A stretch of 64,000 nt of DNA from Acinetobacter gerneri DSM 14967 = CIP 107464 = MTCC 9824 (lineage in GTDB: Bacteria > Pseudomonadota > Gammaproteobacteria > Pseudomonadales > Moraxellaceae): the NCBI RefSeq assembly GCF_000368565.1, contig NZ_KB849545.1, positions 112,304-176,303 on the forward strand, read 5' to 3'. The first letter of the stretch is position 1. The number at the start of each line of letters is the position of its first letter. Of the stretch, positions 9,232 through 17,368 are shown in pieces. A program made the translations under genes and the position numbers. The notes under the pieces were generated by a model, which ran no database searches, had not been told where the DNA came from, and saw nothing but the letters and a program-made list of their open reading frames with translations.

Positions 9232-9657
9232 TTAGATCACACCTAGATAGATCAGATACAGTACGATATAACGCCCTGCTTTAGCCAAAGTGACGATGAG
9301 TAAAAAACGCCAAAAGTTTTCTTTCATCAAACCTGCAATAAGTGTGATTGGATCACCGATCACAGGTGTCCAACTCAAAAATAATGACCAAAAACCGTAT
9401 TTTTGATAAATATTTTCAGCTTTTTGCATCTTTTCTGCTGAAACAGGAAACCATTTTTTATCTTTAAATTGCTCTATTTTCAGCCCCAAATACCAGTTGA
9501 CACAGGAACCGAGCACATTACCAATTGTTGCAACGACGATCAGGATCAAGGCTGAATGTTTCGCTTGTACCAACAAAGCGATCAAAACAGCTTCTGACTG
9601 AAGTGGCAATAAAGTTGCCGCGCCAAAAGCCGAAATAAATAGAAAAAAATAAGCCAT
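9232..9657 (-). CDS. YqaA family membrane protein (DedA/SNARE-associated)
   Basis: A 141-residue integral membrane protein of the YqaA/DedA-related type. Characteristic features are a Leu/Pro/Gln start (LLPLQSEAVLIALL), a glycine-rich re-entrant region (ATIGNVLGSCVNWYLG) and the conserved WTPVIGDPITLIAGLMKENFWRF segment. Members are proposed lipid-related transporters or flippases. It overlaps the upstream gene by one base (TAATG), forming a three-gene operon with a small membrane protein and a GST. Confidence 0.88.
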   Translation of the reverse strand: MAYFFLFISAFGAATLLPLQSEAVLIALLVQAKHSALILIVVATIGNVLGSCVNWYLGLKIEQFKDKKWFPVSAEKMQKAENIYQKYGFWSLFLSWTPVIGDPITLIAGLMKENFWRFLLIVTLAKAGRYIVLYLIYLGVI

Positions 9658-10085
9658 TAAGTTCTGCTTTGGGATTTTGTGTTCAATTTATATAAAGTAA
9701 AAGAAATAATAAATGGGAAAATAAACAACAACCAAAACGAAAGAGGAGATTTTATCATTTTTTGCAGAATATTCAGTTTGATGACATTTCCATCTTGAGG
9801 ATCAATATCGATATTTAAGTTTAACTCTAAATATTGCAGTACAACTAAATAGCTCACTGTGCCAAGTACGACAACAAAAGTATGCAATAAAGAATGCTGC
9901 CATTTCACTTGTGCGACCGCATATAAGCCTGAAAAGATGCAGCCGAACACGCCAAATAGCAAAAAAACCAATATTCCAACTTTGTCTATAGAATATTGGT
10001 TTTGCATCCATGCACATATGATCGCAGCAACTAAAAACAATCCTGCAGAAAGCATGAAGTGTTTTAACCAGTGCTGGATCACCAT
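9657..10085 (-). CDS. Four-TM hypothetical membrane protein
   Basis: A 142-residue protein with four hydrophobic segments: LSAGLFLVAAIICAWM, VGILVFLLFGVFGCIFSGLY, LLHTFVVVLGTVSYLVVLQYL and FWLLFIFPFIISFTLY. The C-terminal tail is short and basic. Family not recognised. It overlaps the GST stop by one base and the yqaA start by one base, so it is translationally coupled to both. Confidence 0.7.
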   Translation of the reverse strand: MVIQHWLKHFMLSAGLFLVAAIICAWMQNQYSIDKVGILVFLLFGVFGCIFSGLYAVAQVKWQHSLLHTFVVVLGTVSYLVVLQYLELNLNIDIDPQDGNVIKLNILQKMIKSPLSFWLLFIFPFIISFTLYKLNTKSQSRT

Positions 10086-10702
10086 TATACCTTGATCGAA
10101 AGAGCTCTTTGCACAGCAGGACGTGCAGTCAAACGCTCAACATACTCTTTCACATAAGGATAATCTTCAAGTTGGATATTTTGCCATTCATGGCGTAAAA
10201 CCCACGGTAAAATCGCCATATCCGCAATTGAATACTCACCTGCGACATATTTTTGACCAATCAATTGTTTATTGAGTACGCTATATAAGCGTTTTGTTTC
10301 ATTGAGATAACGCTCAATTGCATAAGGAATTTTTTCAGGTGCATAACGTCCAAAGTGATGATTTTGACCTAGCATCGGACCAAAGCCACCCATCTGCCAC
10401 ATCAGCCATTGTTCAACTTCGACACGCTCTTGTTCATCTGTAGGATAGTAAAGCCCTGTTTTACGTCCTAAATACTGTAAAATTGCACCTGATTCAAAAA
10501 CTGAAATCGGCTCATCTTTGGGACCATTTTGATCCACAATGGCAGGGATTTTATTGTTTGGCGAGATACGCAAAAAATCAGGTTGGAACTGGTCATTTTC
10601 CATAATATTGATTGGGAATATTTTATATTCCAAGCCCATTTCCTCTAAAGCAATCGTAATTTTATGACCATTGGGAGTACCCCAGTAATATAAGTCGATC
10701 AT
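10085..10702 (-). CDS. Glutathione S-transferase family protein (YfcG/YghU-like)
   Basis: The protein begins MIDLYYWGTPNGHKITIALEE, the thioredoxin-fold N-terminal domain of Nu-class (YfcG-like) GSTs, in which the TPNGHK segment contributes to glutathione contact. NKIPAIVD gives the cis-proline, and ESGAILQYLG follows. The all-alpha C-terminal domain contains SIADMAILPW. The open frame extends to 10786, but the ATG at 10702 has AGGA upstream and gives the family N-terminus (205 aa). A disulfide-reductase role toward glutathione conjugates is likely. First gene of the GST/membrane/YqaA operon. Confidence 0.92.
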   Translation of the reverse strand: MIDLYYWGTPNGHKITIALEEMGLEYKIFPINIMENDQFQPDFLRISPNNKIPAIVDQNGPKDEPISVFESGAILQYLGRKTGLYYPTDEQERVEVEQWLMWQMGGFGPMLGQNHHFGRYAPEKIPYAIERYLNETKRLYSVLNKQLIGQKYVAGEYSIADMAILPWVLRHEWQNIQLEDYPYVKEYVERLTARPAVQRALSIKV

Positions 10703-10953
10703 CTCTATTCCTGTCCAATTTTTGCTGTCTATTGTGTTTATTTGAAAAGCTTCATCATGTTTATAGCATGTTTTAGCAAATAACACAGCTGAGGATTTTT
10801 ACAAATGATCCTTAAAACCCGGTTATCTATACTAAAAAATTTACATGATTATCATATTTGGAGAATATACGAAACTTTAGCTATTTATCCTTCATTAGAA
10901 AAATGAATGATAAGTTTCAATCACTTCACAAATTTTTATATAGAAATCTATGC

Positions 10954-10985
10954 ATAAAAAAAGCTGGATCAAAATCCAGCTTTTA
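10954..10985. terminator. Rho-independent terminator downstream of DUF934 gene
   Basis: AAAAGCTGGAT at 10959-10969 pairs perfectly with ATCCAGCTTTT at 10974-10984. It sits just past the stop of the sulfite-reductase partner gene on the minus strand. Confidence 0.85.
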
Positions 10986-11002
10986 AACGAGTAAAATAAG
11001 TT

Positions 11003-11488
11003 TTACGCGCCTGTTTGATAATGTGCTTGCGGTACAGCAGTTGAAGCTTGATAAGGATTGACAAAGTCATTCAAACCAGCAGCAGCTTCATGGATATCTT
11101 TACCTTCTTTAATCACGAAAGTATCAAATCCAGAACGTTTTAAATAATTTAAAACATCTTTGAAAATATCGCCAACTGCACGAAGCTCGCCTTGGAATCC
11201 TTGACGGCGTAATAACGCTGCAAATGAATAGCCACGACCATCATTAAAACCAGCAAATTCGATAAAAATCGTATCCAATTGCTCAAGTGGAAATTGATGA
11301 TCTTCTGGAGAATCATTCACCGTAACAAATAACGCTTTACGACCTGAAACTTCAGCAAGTTGATCAAGCTGAGCTGTAGTCAATACAACATCACCTTGTG
11401 GTAATACGCCATCTTCAGCGATCAACTGGTAAGTATTATCGATAATCGTGCCGTCTTTTTTCAGCACTTGTAGCGCGGTATTAAGCAT
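11003..11488 (-). CDS. DUF934 family protein, sulfite reductase partner
   Basis: DUF934 proteins accompany single-chain sulfite reductases and are thought to help deliver electrons or assemble the enzyme. The 161-residue protein has the typical core FIEFAGFNDGRGYSFAALLR and GELRAVGDIFKDVLNYLKRSGFD. The longest frame starts at 11566 inside the reductase gene. The ATG at 11488 is preferred because AAGGAG lies eight bases upstream and the family starts there. It overlaps the reductase stop by eight bases, so translation is coupled. Confidence 0.92.
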   Translation of the reverse strand: MLNTALQVLKKDGTIIDNTYQLIAEDGVLPQGDVVLTTAQLDQLAEVSGRKALFVTVNDSPEDHQFPLEQLDTIFIEFAGFNDGRGYSFAALLRRQGFQGELRAVGDIFKDVLNYLKRSGFDTFVIKEGKDIHEAAAGLNDFVNPYQASTAVPQAHYQTGA

Positions 11489-13124
11489 AAGCACGCTCCT
11501 TAAATGGTTGAATACCCACACGACGATAAGTATCAATAAACTCTTCACCTTCACTACGGAGGTCAAGATAAGTATTTAAAATCTCATCGATCACATCAGG
11601 CATAGCTTCAGCTGCAAAAGATGGCCCTAAAATATCGCCAATAGATGCATCATGATCTGCATTACCACCTAAAGTGATTTGGTAAAATTCTGCACCTTTT
11701 TTATCTACACCTAAAATCCCGATATTACCGACATGGTGATGACCGCAGGCATTCATACAACCTGAGATGTTGAGATCAAGATGACCAAGATTGTAAATCG
11801 TGTCTAAGTCTTCAAAACGACGGCTGATCGCTTCCGAAATAGGAATAGATTTAGCATTCGCTAATGAACAGAAATCACCACCTGGGCAGCAGATAATATC
11901 GGTAATGAAACCAATATGCGCACGCGCCATGTTGTGCTGTTCAAGCGTTTGCCAAAGTTCAAACAAATCTTTTTGTGGAACATCAACCAATGCAATGTTT
12001 TGTTCATGCGTAGTACGAAGTTCACCAAATGTATATTGATCAGCAAGATCCGCAATCAAATTCATTTCTTCAAAAGTCACATCGCCCGGCGCAACACCAG
12101 CACGTTTAAGAGAAATCGTAACAACACGATAGCCTTTCACTTTATGTGCATTGGTATTGATATTGAACCATTGCTTGAATTTTGGATGTTCTGCAAACAA
12201 CGCTTCCAAATCTTCGTCAGCATAATCTTGGTAAGTAAATGGCGTAAATACTTGGTCCATTTTCTGCAAAGTTTCTGCACTGATTTTGAGTGCATCTTTG
12301 GTGTGCAAAAATTCTGCTTCAACTTTTTCAGCGAAAACTTCTGGTGTTAATGCTTTCACCAAAATTTTGATACGCGCTTTATATTTGTTGTCACGACGAC
12401 CGTGTAAGTTATAAACACGAAGGACTGCATCAAGATATGCAATCAAATCTTCACGTGGTAAAAACTCACGGATCACTTGACCGATAATTGGGGTACGACC
12501 TAAGCCACCGCCCACTTTGATTTTATAACCAATCTCACCAGCAGCATTTTTTACGATATAAACGCCGATGTCATGGAAAGAAGTTGCTGCACGATCAATT
12601 TCTTCAAGCGCAGATACTGCGATCTTGAACTTACGTGGCAAGAATGCAAATTCTGGATGGAATGTAGACCATTGACGGATCAACTCACACGTTGGACGTG
12701 GGTCAGCAATCTCACCCGCAATCACACCTGCATATTGGTCAGTTGTGGTATTACGAATACAGTTACCAGAGGTTTGGATCGCATGCATTTGTACTGTTGC
12801 AAGCTCAGCCAAAATATCAGGCACATTTTCAAGTGCAGGCCAGTTCAACTGGATATTTTGACGTGTTGAAACATGCGCATACCCACGGTCATAGGCTTTT
12901 GAAATTTCAGCCAACTTGCGCAGTTGCTTACTGTTCATCAAACCATAAGGTACGGCGATACGTAACATTGGTGCATAACGTTGTACGTATAGACCATTTT
13001 GTAGACGAAGCGGGCGATATTCATCTTCTGTGAGTTTACCCGCTAAATAGCGTTCCGTTTGATCACGGAATTGAGCAACACGTTCATTGACCAGTTGCTG
13101 ATCGAAATCAGTATATAAATACAT
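11481..13124 (-). CDS. cysI: Sulfite (or nitrite/sulfite) reductase hemoprotein
   Basis: This enzyme reduces sulfite to sulfide in cysteine biosynthesis, using siroheme coupled to a 4Fe-4S cluster. The 547-residue protein has the duplicated ferredoxin-like/siroheme architecture (GLMNSKQLRKLAEIS in the N-terminal half). The cluster ligands are visible as C413-x5-C419 and C456-x3-C460 (ISGCMNACGHHHVG). It is paired with a DUF934 gene, the usual arrangement when the electron donor is not CysJ. An assimilatory nitrite reductase role cannot be excluded, but the DUF934 partner favours sulfite. Confidence 0.92.
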   Translation of the reverse strand: MYLYTDFDQQLVNERVAQFRDQTERYLAGKLTEDEYRPLRLQNGLYVQRYAPMLRIAVPYGLMNSKQLRKLAEISKAYDRGYAHVSTRQNIQLNWPALENVPDILAELATVQMHAIQTSGNCIRNTTTDQYAGVIAGEIADPRPTCELIRQWSTFHPEFAFLPRKFKIAVSALEEIDRAATSFHDIGVYIVKNAAGEIGYKIKVGGGLGRTPIIGQVIREFLPREDLIAYLDAVLRVYNLHGRRDNKYKARIKILVKALTPEVFAEKVEAEFLHTKDALKISAETLQKMDQVFTPFTYQDYADEDLEALFAEHPKFKQWFNINTNAHKVKGYRVVTISLKRAGVAPGDVTFEEMNLIADLADQYTFGELRTTHEQNIALVDVPQKDLFELWQTLEQHNMARAHIGFITDIICCPGGDFCSLANAKSIPISEAISRRFEDLDTIYNLGHLDLNISGCMNACGHHHVGNIGILGVDKKGAEFYQITLGGNADHDASIGDILGPSFAAEAMPDVIDEILNTYLDLRSEGEEFIDTYRRVGIQPFKERAYA

Positions 13125-13432
13125 GGCGTACAGCTAGTAGATTCATTATAACGGCTGACAGAATAGCGAGAATTGTTCTATCAACAAAATGTATTTTTTA
13201 CATATTTCATAGCGGTTTTATTGATAAGCGAATTCTATATATATGTTTTATTGATACATTTTGGGAAATAAACCCATTTATTTAGATATTGATTATATTT
13301 TCACTTACTTATCTATTTTTATGCTAAATAAAAAAGACATCTTAAAGATGCCTTTTTCGGGTTAAATGAATGAAATCAATTAAATCATTTTACTCATTCT
13401 TTGGAAAATATGTTGAATATCAATTTAGAGAA
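13125..13432. other. Intergenic region, cysI promoter side
   Basis: About 300 AT-rich bases between cysI and a small minus-strand gene. I see only a terminator at 13329-13358 and A/T tracts. No RNA gene or coding potential is visible. Confidence 0.5.
13329..13358 (-). terminator. Terminator of the 66-aa gene
   Basis: On the minus strand GGCATCTT pairs with AAGATGTC and is followed by six T residues. It lies downstream of the small gene at 13433-13633. Confidence 0.7.
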
Positions 13433-13633
13433 TTATGATTGATCCTCATCCGATGCCGATTGTTCCTCTTCATGTTCTTGCAATTTATTTTCTGCAACTT
13501 TTGCAGCTTCATACCCTGCAAATGCACCCGCAGCTTTTTCTAAAAAACCTGCATCTGGATCAAGCTTATCGACACCTTGTTCAGCGATAACAGCACCAGC
13601 AATTTTGCCTAATTCATCCAATAAACCACTCAT
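13433..13633 (-). CDS. Small hypothetical protein (66 aa)
   Basis: An alanine- and glycine-rich amphipathic N-terminal part (LLDELGKIAGAVIAEQGVD) is followed by AAGAFAGYEAAKVAENKLQ and a strongly acidic Glu/Ser/Asp tail. There is no signal peptide. It has AGGA-like purines upstream of the ATG and its own terminator, so it is probably a real gene. I do not recognise a family beyond similarity in style to conserved Acinetobacter hypotheticals. Confidence 0.65.
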   Translation of the reverse strand: MSGLLDELGKIAGAVIAEQGVDKLDPDAGFLEKAAGAFAGYEAAKVAENKLQEHEEEQSASDEDQS

Positions 13634-13798
13634 ATTCTTTGCTCCAAAGAAGGATTAACTTAAGCTTTGAGTGTAGTCTGAGCAATTGTTAATCGTGCAG
13701 TATATGCGTGGTAGATTTAGACAAGTTTTATGAGTATTCAGCAATTTTATTTAGTAAATTATTCCAATTAAGATGGCTTTAATTTTTTAAGGCTCGCT

Positions 13799-14344
13799 TT
13801 AGTACCAATATCCCAACATATCTAGCACATCATCATTCCAATCAATTTCCCCTATTTTTTTATACATCAAACCTTGACCACTTTGCTCTATTTTTATCCC
13901 ATAATTGATATGTTGATCTATCGCTAACCATTTTATATTTTGTGAAAATTTAACTTGATAATATCCAAATTTTTCATAAAATTTAGGTGTTTGGGTACAC
14001 AGCAAAATGAAATCAATATTTATTTTATTTTTTTCAACCAGTTGATCTAGCTCCAAGAGTAATCGCCTTGCCCAGCCTAGACCTTGATAATCATTTAATA
14101 TAGCAATATCTATCACCCCTAAAACTCTTATCGCAATCTGACCAAGAGTCATCACTCTATAATCCAAAGCAAGTTGCCCGATAATCTTCTCCTCTTCCTT
14201 CAATAACAGTCGATAATGGGGGCGTTGCTTAAAATAAGTCCGCCCCTGAAAATCGTCTTCAGGAAAACAATTTTTAAGTAATCCTGCGATTTGATACTGT
14301 TCACTTTGACTGAGTTGAAACTCTGCAACAAGATCGATTTTCAT
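13799..14344 (-). CDS. GNAT family N-acetyltransferase
   Basis: The 181-residue protein shows the GNAT acetyl-CoA binding loop as YQGLGWARRLLLEL near residue 97, preceded by the beta4 strand VLGVIDIAILNDY. FYEKFGYYQVKFS is the usual C-terminal signature for this fold. It lies alone on the minus strand in an AT-rich stretch. The acceptor is unknown; it could be a small molecule or an aminoglycoside-like amine, and no resistance role can be inferred. Confidence 0.85.
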   Translation of the reverse strand: MKIDLVAEFQLSQSEQYQIAGLLKNCFPEDDFQGRTYFKQRPHYRLLLKEEEKIIGQLALDYRVMTLGQIAIRVLGVIDIAILNDYQGLGWARRLLLELDQLVEKNKINIDFILLCTQTPKFYEKFGYYQVKFSQNIKWLAIDQHINYGIKIEQSGQGLMYKKIGEIDWNDDVLDMLGYWY

Positions 14345-14429
14345 CTTTGTAAATTCTTATTTTCAAAATTAAATTTTGTAATACTATATTTACATCTATA
14401 TGAAAAAACTCTTTAGTTATAGATCCTTT

Positions 14430-14939
14430 TTAAATTTGCAGATAGGTATTTTCCCAGATATTTTCTGCAAAATCACCTTCGACCAACTGTACAAAATGTC
14501 CATAAACTTGATCCACAGCGATACAGTCATCCACTTCTAAAACACGGTCTGTATGCGCCTTGTACCAACCTTGCGCATAAAACTGCTTACCTTTTTCCTT
14601 AGCAACCATTTCATTTTGCGCAACCACCAATACATAACGATGTAGCTCACCAAATTCTTTAGGGTCATAACCACCGAGATTAATTAAATAAAGCTTTTGC
14701 TCTGATGGATTCGGCATAGCCTCAGTAAAATGCAATTGATATTTTTTAGCTTCAAACTCAACACCCTGAATCTGTGCCCACGCATCAATATGCAAACCTT
14801 TTTGCTCAGCAAACCAAGCCTGTTTAAGCTGTGGATAGACCTCCTCCAAGCTATTTCCGACTGCCAGTACGACATCGTGAACTTCAGTATTGGCTTTGGC
14901 ATGACGACCACCAAGCATGACAACGAAAAGACTAGGCAT
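14430..14939 (-). CDS. DUF1543 domain-containing protein
   Basis: The 169-residue protein starts MPSLFVVMLGGRHAKANTE, which is typical of DUF1543, and has a second repeat-like half (YLINLGGYDPKEFGELHRYVLVVA). The duplicated strand pattern VVMLGGR...HDVVLAVG and LINLGGY...HRYVLVVA suggests two related alpha/beta units. Function is unknown. It lies downstream of trpB, with a REP-like palindrome between them. Confidence 0.85.
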   Translation of the reverse strand: MPSLFVVMLGGRHAKANTEVHDVVLAVGNSLEEVYPQLKQAWFAEQKGLHIDAWAQIQGVEFEAKKYQLHFTEAMPNPSEQKLYLINLGGYDPKEFGELHRYVLVVAQNEMVAKEKGKQFYAQGWYKAHTDRVLEVDDCIAVDQVYGHFVQLVEGDFAENIWENTYLQI

Positions 14940-15005
14940 AAGGAAACTCTATTTGAAAATCTAAGCATTAAAAAAGGAAGCTACTTTATTTATAACTTCC
15001 CTTGC

Positions 15006-15025
15006 CCCTCCTTCTAAAAGGAGGG
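15006..15025. repeat. Palindromic REP-like element after trpB
   Basis: CCCTCCTT at 15006-15013 and AAGGAGGG at 15018-15025 form a perfect eight-base stem with a four-base loop. It is similar in composition to elements at 1-70 and 19909-19970. It may also end trpB transcription on the minus strand. Confidence 0.55.
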
Positions 15026-15058
15026 AGATATTTTGGAATATTTCAAATCAAAAATGAT

Positions 15059-16270
15059 TTACATATCCACCATTTCTACACCGTCAATACGCGCGACGGT
15101 CATCAAATCTTTATCACCACGACCAGAAACAGTCGCAATAATAATCTGATCTTTAGACATGGTTGGTGCAAGCTTGGTGACGTATGCCATCGCATGTGAA
15201 CTTTCTAAAGCAGGAATAATACCTTCGATATGAGTTAAATCACGGAAGCCTTGCAGCGCTTCAGTATCATTAATAGGTACATATTCAACACGATGCATAT
15301 CTTTTAGGAAGCTATGTTCAGGACCAACACCCGGATAGTCTAAACCAGCAGAAATTGAATGTGTTTCGATGATCTGACCTTGTTCATCTGACATCAAATA
15401 AGTACGGTTACCGTGCAATACACCGACATGACCTGCATTTAATGGTGCAGAATGTTTACCTGTTTCAATGCCATAACCTGCTGCTTCAACGCCATAGATT
15501 TTGACATCTTGATCATTTAAGAATGGATAAAACAAGCCCATTGCATTTGAACCGCCACCCACGCAAGCAACCAATGCATCAGGTAAACGCCCTGCTTGCT
15601 CTAAAATTTGTTTACGTGCTTCACGACCAATAATCGATTGGAAATCACGAACCAATTGCGGATACGGATGTGGACCTGCCACTGTACCAATCACATAATA
15701 GGTACTATCAACATTGGTGACCCAGTCTCGCATTGCTTCATTCAATGCATCTTTCAGCGTTTTTGAACCACTTTCTACAGGAACAACTTTTGCACCCAAT
15801 AAACGCATACGATAAACGTTCATGGCTTGACGTTTTACGTCTTCTGCGCCCATGTAGACCACACATTCCATACCCAAACGTGCTGCAATGGTTGCTGTCG
15901 CTACACCATGTTGACCTGCGCCAGTTTCTGCGATGATCCGTTTTTTACCAGAAAGTTTTGCCAGTAAAGCCTGACCAATAGTGTTGTTGACCTTGTGCGA
16001 ACCTGTATGGTTTAAGTCTTCACGTTTTAAATAAATCTGTGCACCACCCAACTCACGTGACCAACGTTCAGCATGATAAAGTGGGCTTGGACGACCCACA
16101 TAATAAGCAAGATCACGATCAAATTCGGCAAGAAAATCTTGATCCGTTTTCATACGGTTATATAAATTCTCTAGATCTTCAAGCGCAGCCATCAACGTTT
16201 CAGAAACAAAACGACCACCATGAATCCCAAAATGTCCTTTTTCATCTGGATACTGGGTATAGTCAATCAT
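15059..16270 (-). CDS. trpB: Tryptophan synthase beta chain
   Basis: TrpB condenses indole with serine using PLP. The 403-residue protein contains the PLP lysine in HTGSHKVNN near residue 88, the phosphate-binding GGGSNAMG loop near 235 and a C-terminal SGRGDKDL. A longer frame begins at 16330 inside trpF. The ATG at 16270, with AAGG upstream, gives the usual [15 protein letters not shown] start and a 16-base gap after trpF. trpF-trpB form an operon, but trpA is not next: DUF1543 follows instead. Confidence 0.97.
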   Translation of the reverse strand: MIDYTQYPDEKGHFGIHGGRFVSETLMAALEDLENLYNRMKTDQDFLAEFDRDLAYYVGRPSPLYHAERWSRELGGAQIYLKREDLNHTGSHKVNNTIGQALLAKLSGKKRIIAETGAGQHGVATATIAARLGMECVVYMGAEDVKRQAMNVYRMRLLGAKVVPVESGSKTLKDALNEAMRDWVTNVDSTYYVIGTVAGPHPYPQLVRDFQSIIGREARKQILEQAGRLPDALVACVGGGSNAMGLFYPFLNDQDVKIYGVEAAGYGIETGKHSAPLNAGHVGVLHGNRTYLMSDEQGQIIETHSISAGLDYPGVGPEHSFLKDMHRVEYVPINDTEALQGFRDLTHIEGIIPALESSHAMAYVTKLAPTMSKDQIIIATVSGRGDKDLMTVARIDGVEMVDM

Positions 16271-16286
16271 TTGACCTTTTTGATTA

Positions 16287-16928
16287 TCATTTTGCTGATC
16301 CACGTTGGACTCCTTGCATAAATTGTTCAATGAGTTGTTGGTCTTTTATACCTTTTGCGGATTCGACTCCGCCACTAACGTCCACAGCATAGGCTTCTGT
16401 TGTGTGTATCGCTTGTTCTATATTTTCAGGTTTTAAACCACCTGCCAAAATGATTGGAATATCCAATTTTGGAAATTTTTCCCAGTCAAATTGGTGACCT
16501 GTACCACCTTTAAGTTCAGGATGCCATGCATCCAGTAGAATAGCACTTGCACCTGCCTGTTGATATTGCGAAATCGCTTCAATTAAATCCAAATCAGGTT
16601 TGACCTGAATGGCTTTATACCAACGACGATGCGTTACTGCTGCAATGTGCTGGCACTGCAAAGGCGTTTCATCACCATGTAACTGTAAAATATCTAATGG
16701 AACTGCTTGCAAAACTGCGGATATTTCGTCGGCTGTCGCATTGACAAATAAACCAACGATACTGACATAAGGCGGAATTTTTTTAACCAACGTCTGCGCT
16801 GTGGCAATATCTACATAGCGTGGACTTGGTTCAAAAAATACCAGACCGATCGCATCAGCACCTGCTTGTATAGCAGCATCTATATCTTGAGGTCGTGTAA
16901 TTCCACAAATTTTGGCACGAGTTCGCAT
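16287..16928 (-). CDS. trpF: Phosphoribosylanthranilate isomerase
   Basis: TrpF performs the Amadori rearrangement in tryptophan synthesis. The 213-residue TIM barrel has the catalytic Cys in [10 protein letters not shown] near residue 8, the [12 protein letters not shown] loop, LQLHGDE near 82, and the phosphate-binding strands [11 protein letters not shown] and VDVSGGVES. It is immediately upstream of trpB on the minus strand. Confidence 0.97.
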   Translation of the reverse strand: MRTRAKICGITRPQDIDAAIQAGADAIGLVFFEPSPRYVDIATAQTLVKKIPPYVSIVGLFVNATADEISAVLQAVPLDILQLHGDETPLQCQHIAAVTHRRWYKAIQVKPDLDLIEAISQYQQAGASAILLDAWHPELKGGTGHQFDWEKFPKLDIPIILAGGLKPENIEQAIHTTEAYAVDVSGGVESAKGIKDQQLIEQFMQGVQRGSAK

Positions 16929-17137
16929 ATTTTAAAGCTCAAATCTCGGCTTGGATCAAGCCATTTCTATCTATTTAAGGTCAAGCATTGTAATGCAAGT
17001 TGATATGATTTGCCGAGATTTTCAGAAATTTTGCACAATATGAAAAAGTGTTTTAGTTTCTATTTATCTAAAAAGACTGTAACAATCCCACAATAATATT
17101 GTTTATAAATTTTACAAACTTTATACTGCGCCCAAAT

Positions 17138-17355
17138 ACAGCAAGTTCGGGAAACTGGTGAAAATCCAGCACTGCCCCCGCAACGGTCATAATGAAACAT
17201 CATTCTGTTCAACCTCGATATCTTGACCAATCTGAGGATGAAATCCACTGCATCATTGATGTGGGAAGGTGGAATGGCGAATCAAAGATTCTATATTTAA
17301 GTCCGGATACCAACTTGTTGTGCCCACTCACTCAATCATTCACGTGGGGTGAATG
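17138..17355 (+). ncRNA. Cobalamin riboswitch with SD-sequestering hairpin
   Basis: A B12-sensing leader. The closing stem pairs 17138-17147 with 17312-17321 (CAGCAAGTT with AACTTGTTG). The conserved core GGTGAAAATCC then GCCCCCGCAACGGT lies at about 17157-17187, and the B12-box-like GTCCGGATACC at 17301-17311. A hairpin CATTCAC (17337-17343) / GTGAATG (17349-17355) has the loop GTGGG and covers the Shine-Dalgarno region. GTGGGG (17344-17349) is complementary to CCCCGC (17176-17181), the classic L5-L13 kissing pair. This predicts translational repression of the receptor gene by cobalamin. Confidence 0.93.
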
Positions 17356-17368
17356 TATGGAGCAAAAC

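Noticed and set aside
16271..16330. Upstream start for trpB inside trpF
   Set aside because: The extra 20 residues are not family-like, and the ATG at 16270 has a ribosome binding site.
17192..17368. N-terminal extension of the BtuB frame
   Set aside because: These codons lie inside the cobalamin riboswitch and the SD hairpin; the signal peptide and SD support the start at 17369 (or 17357).
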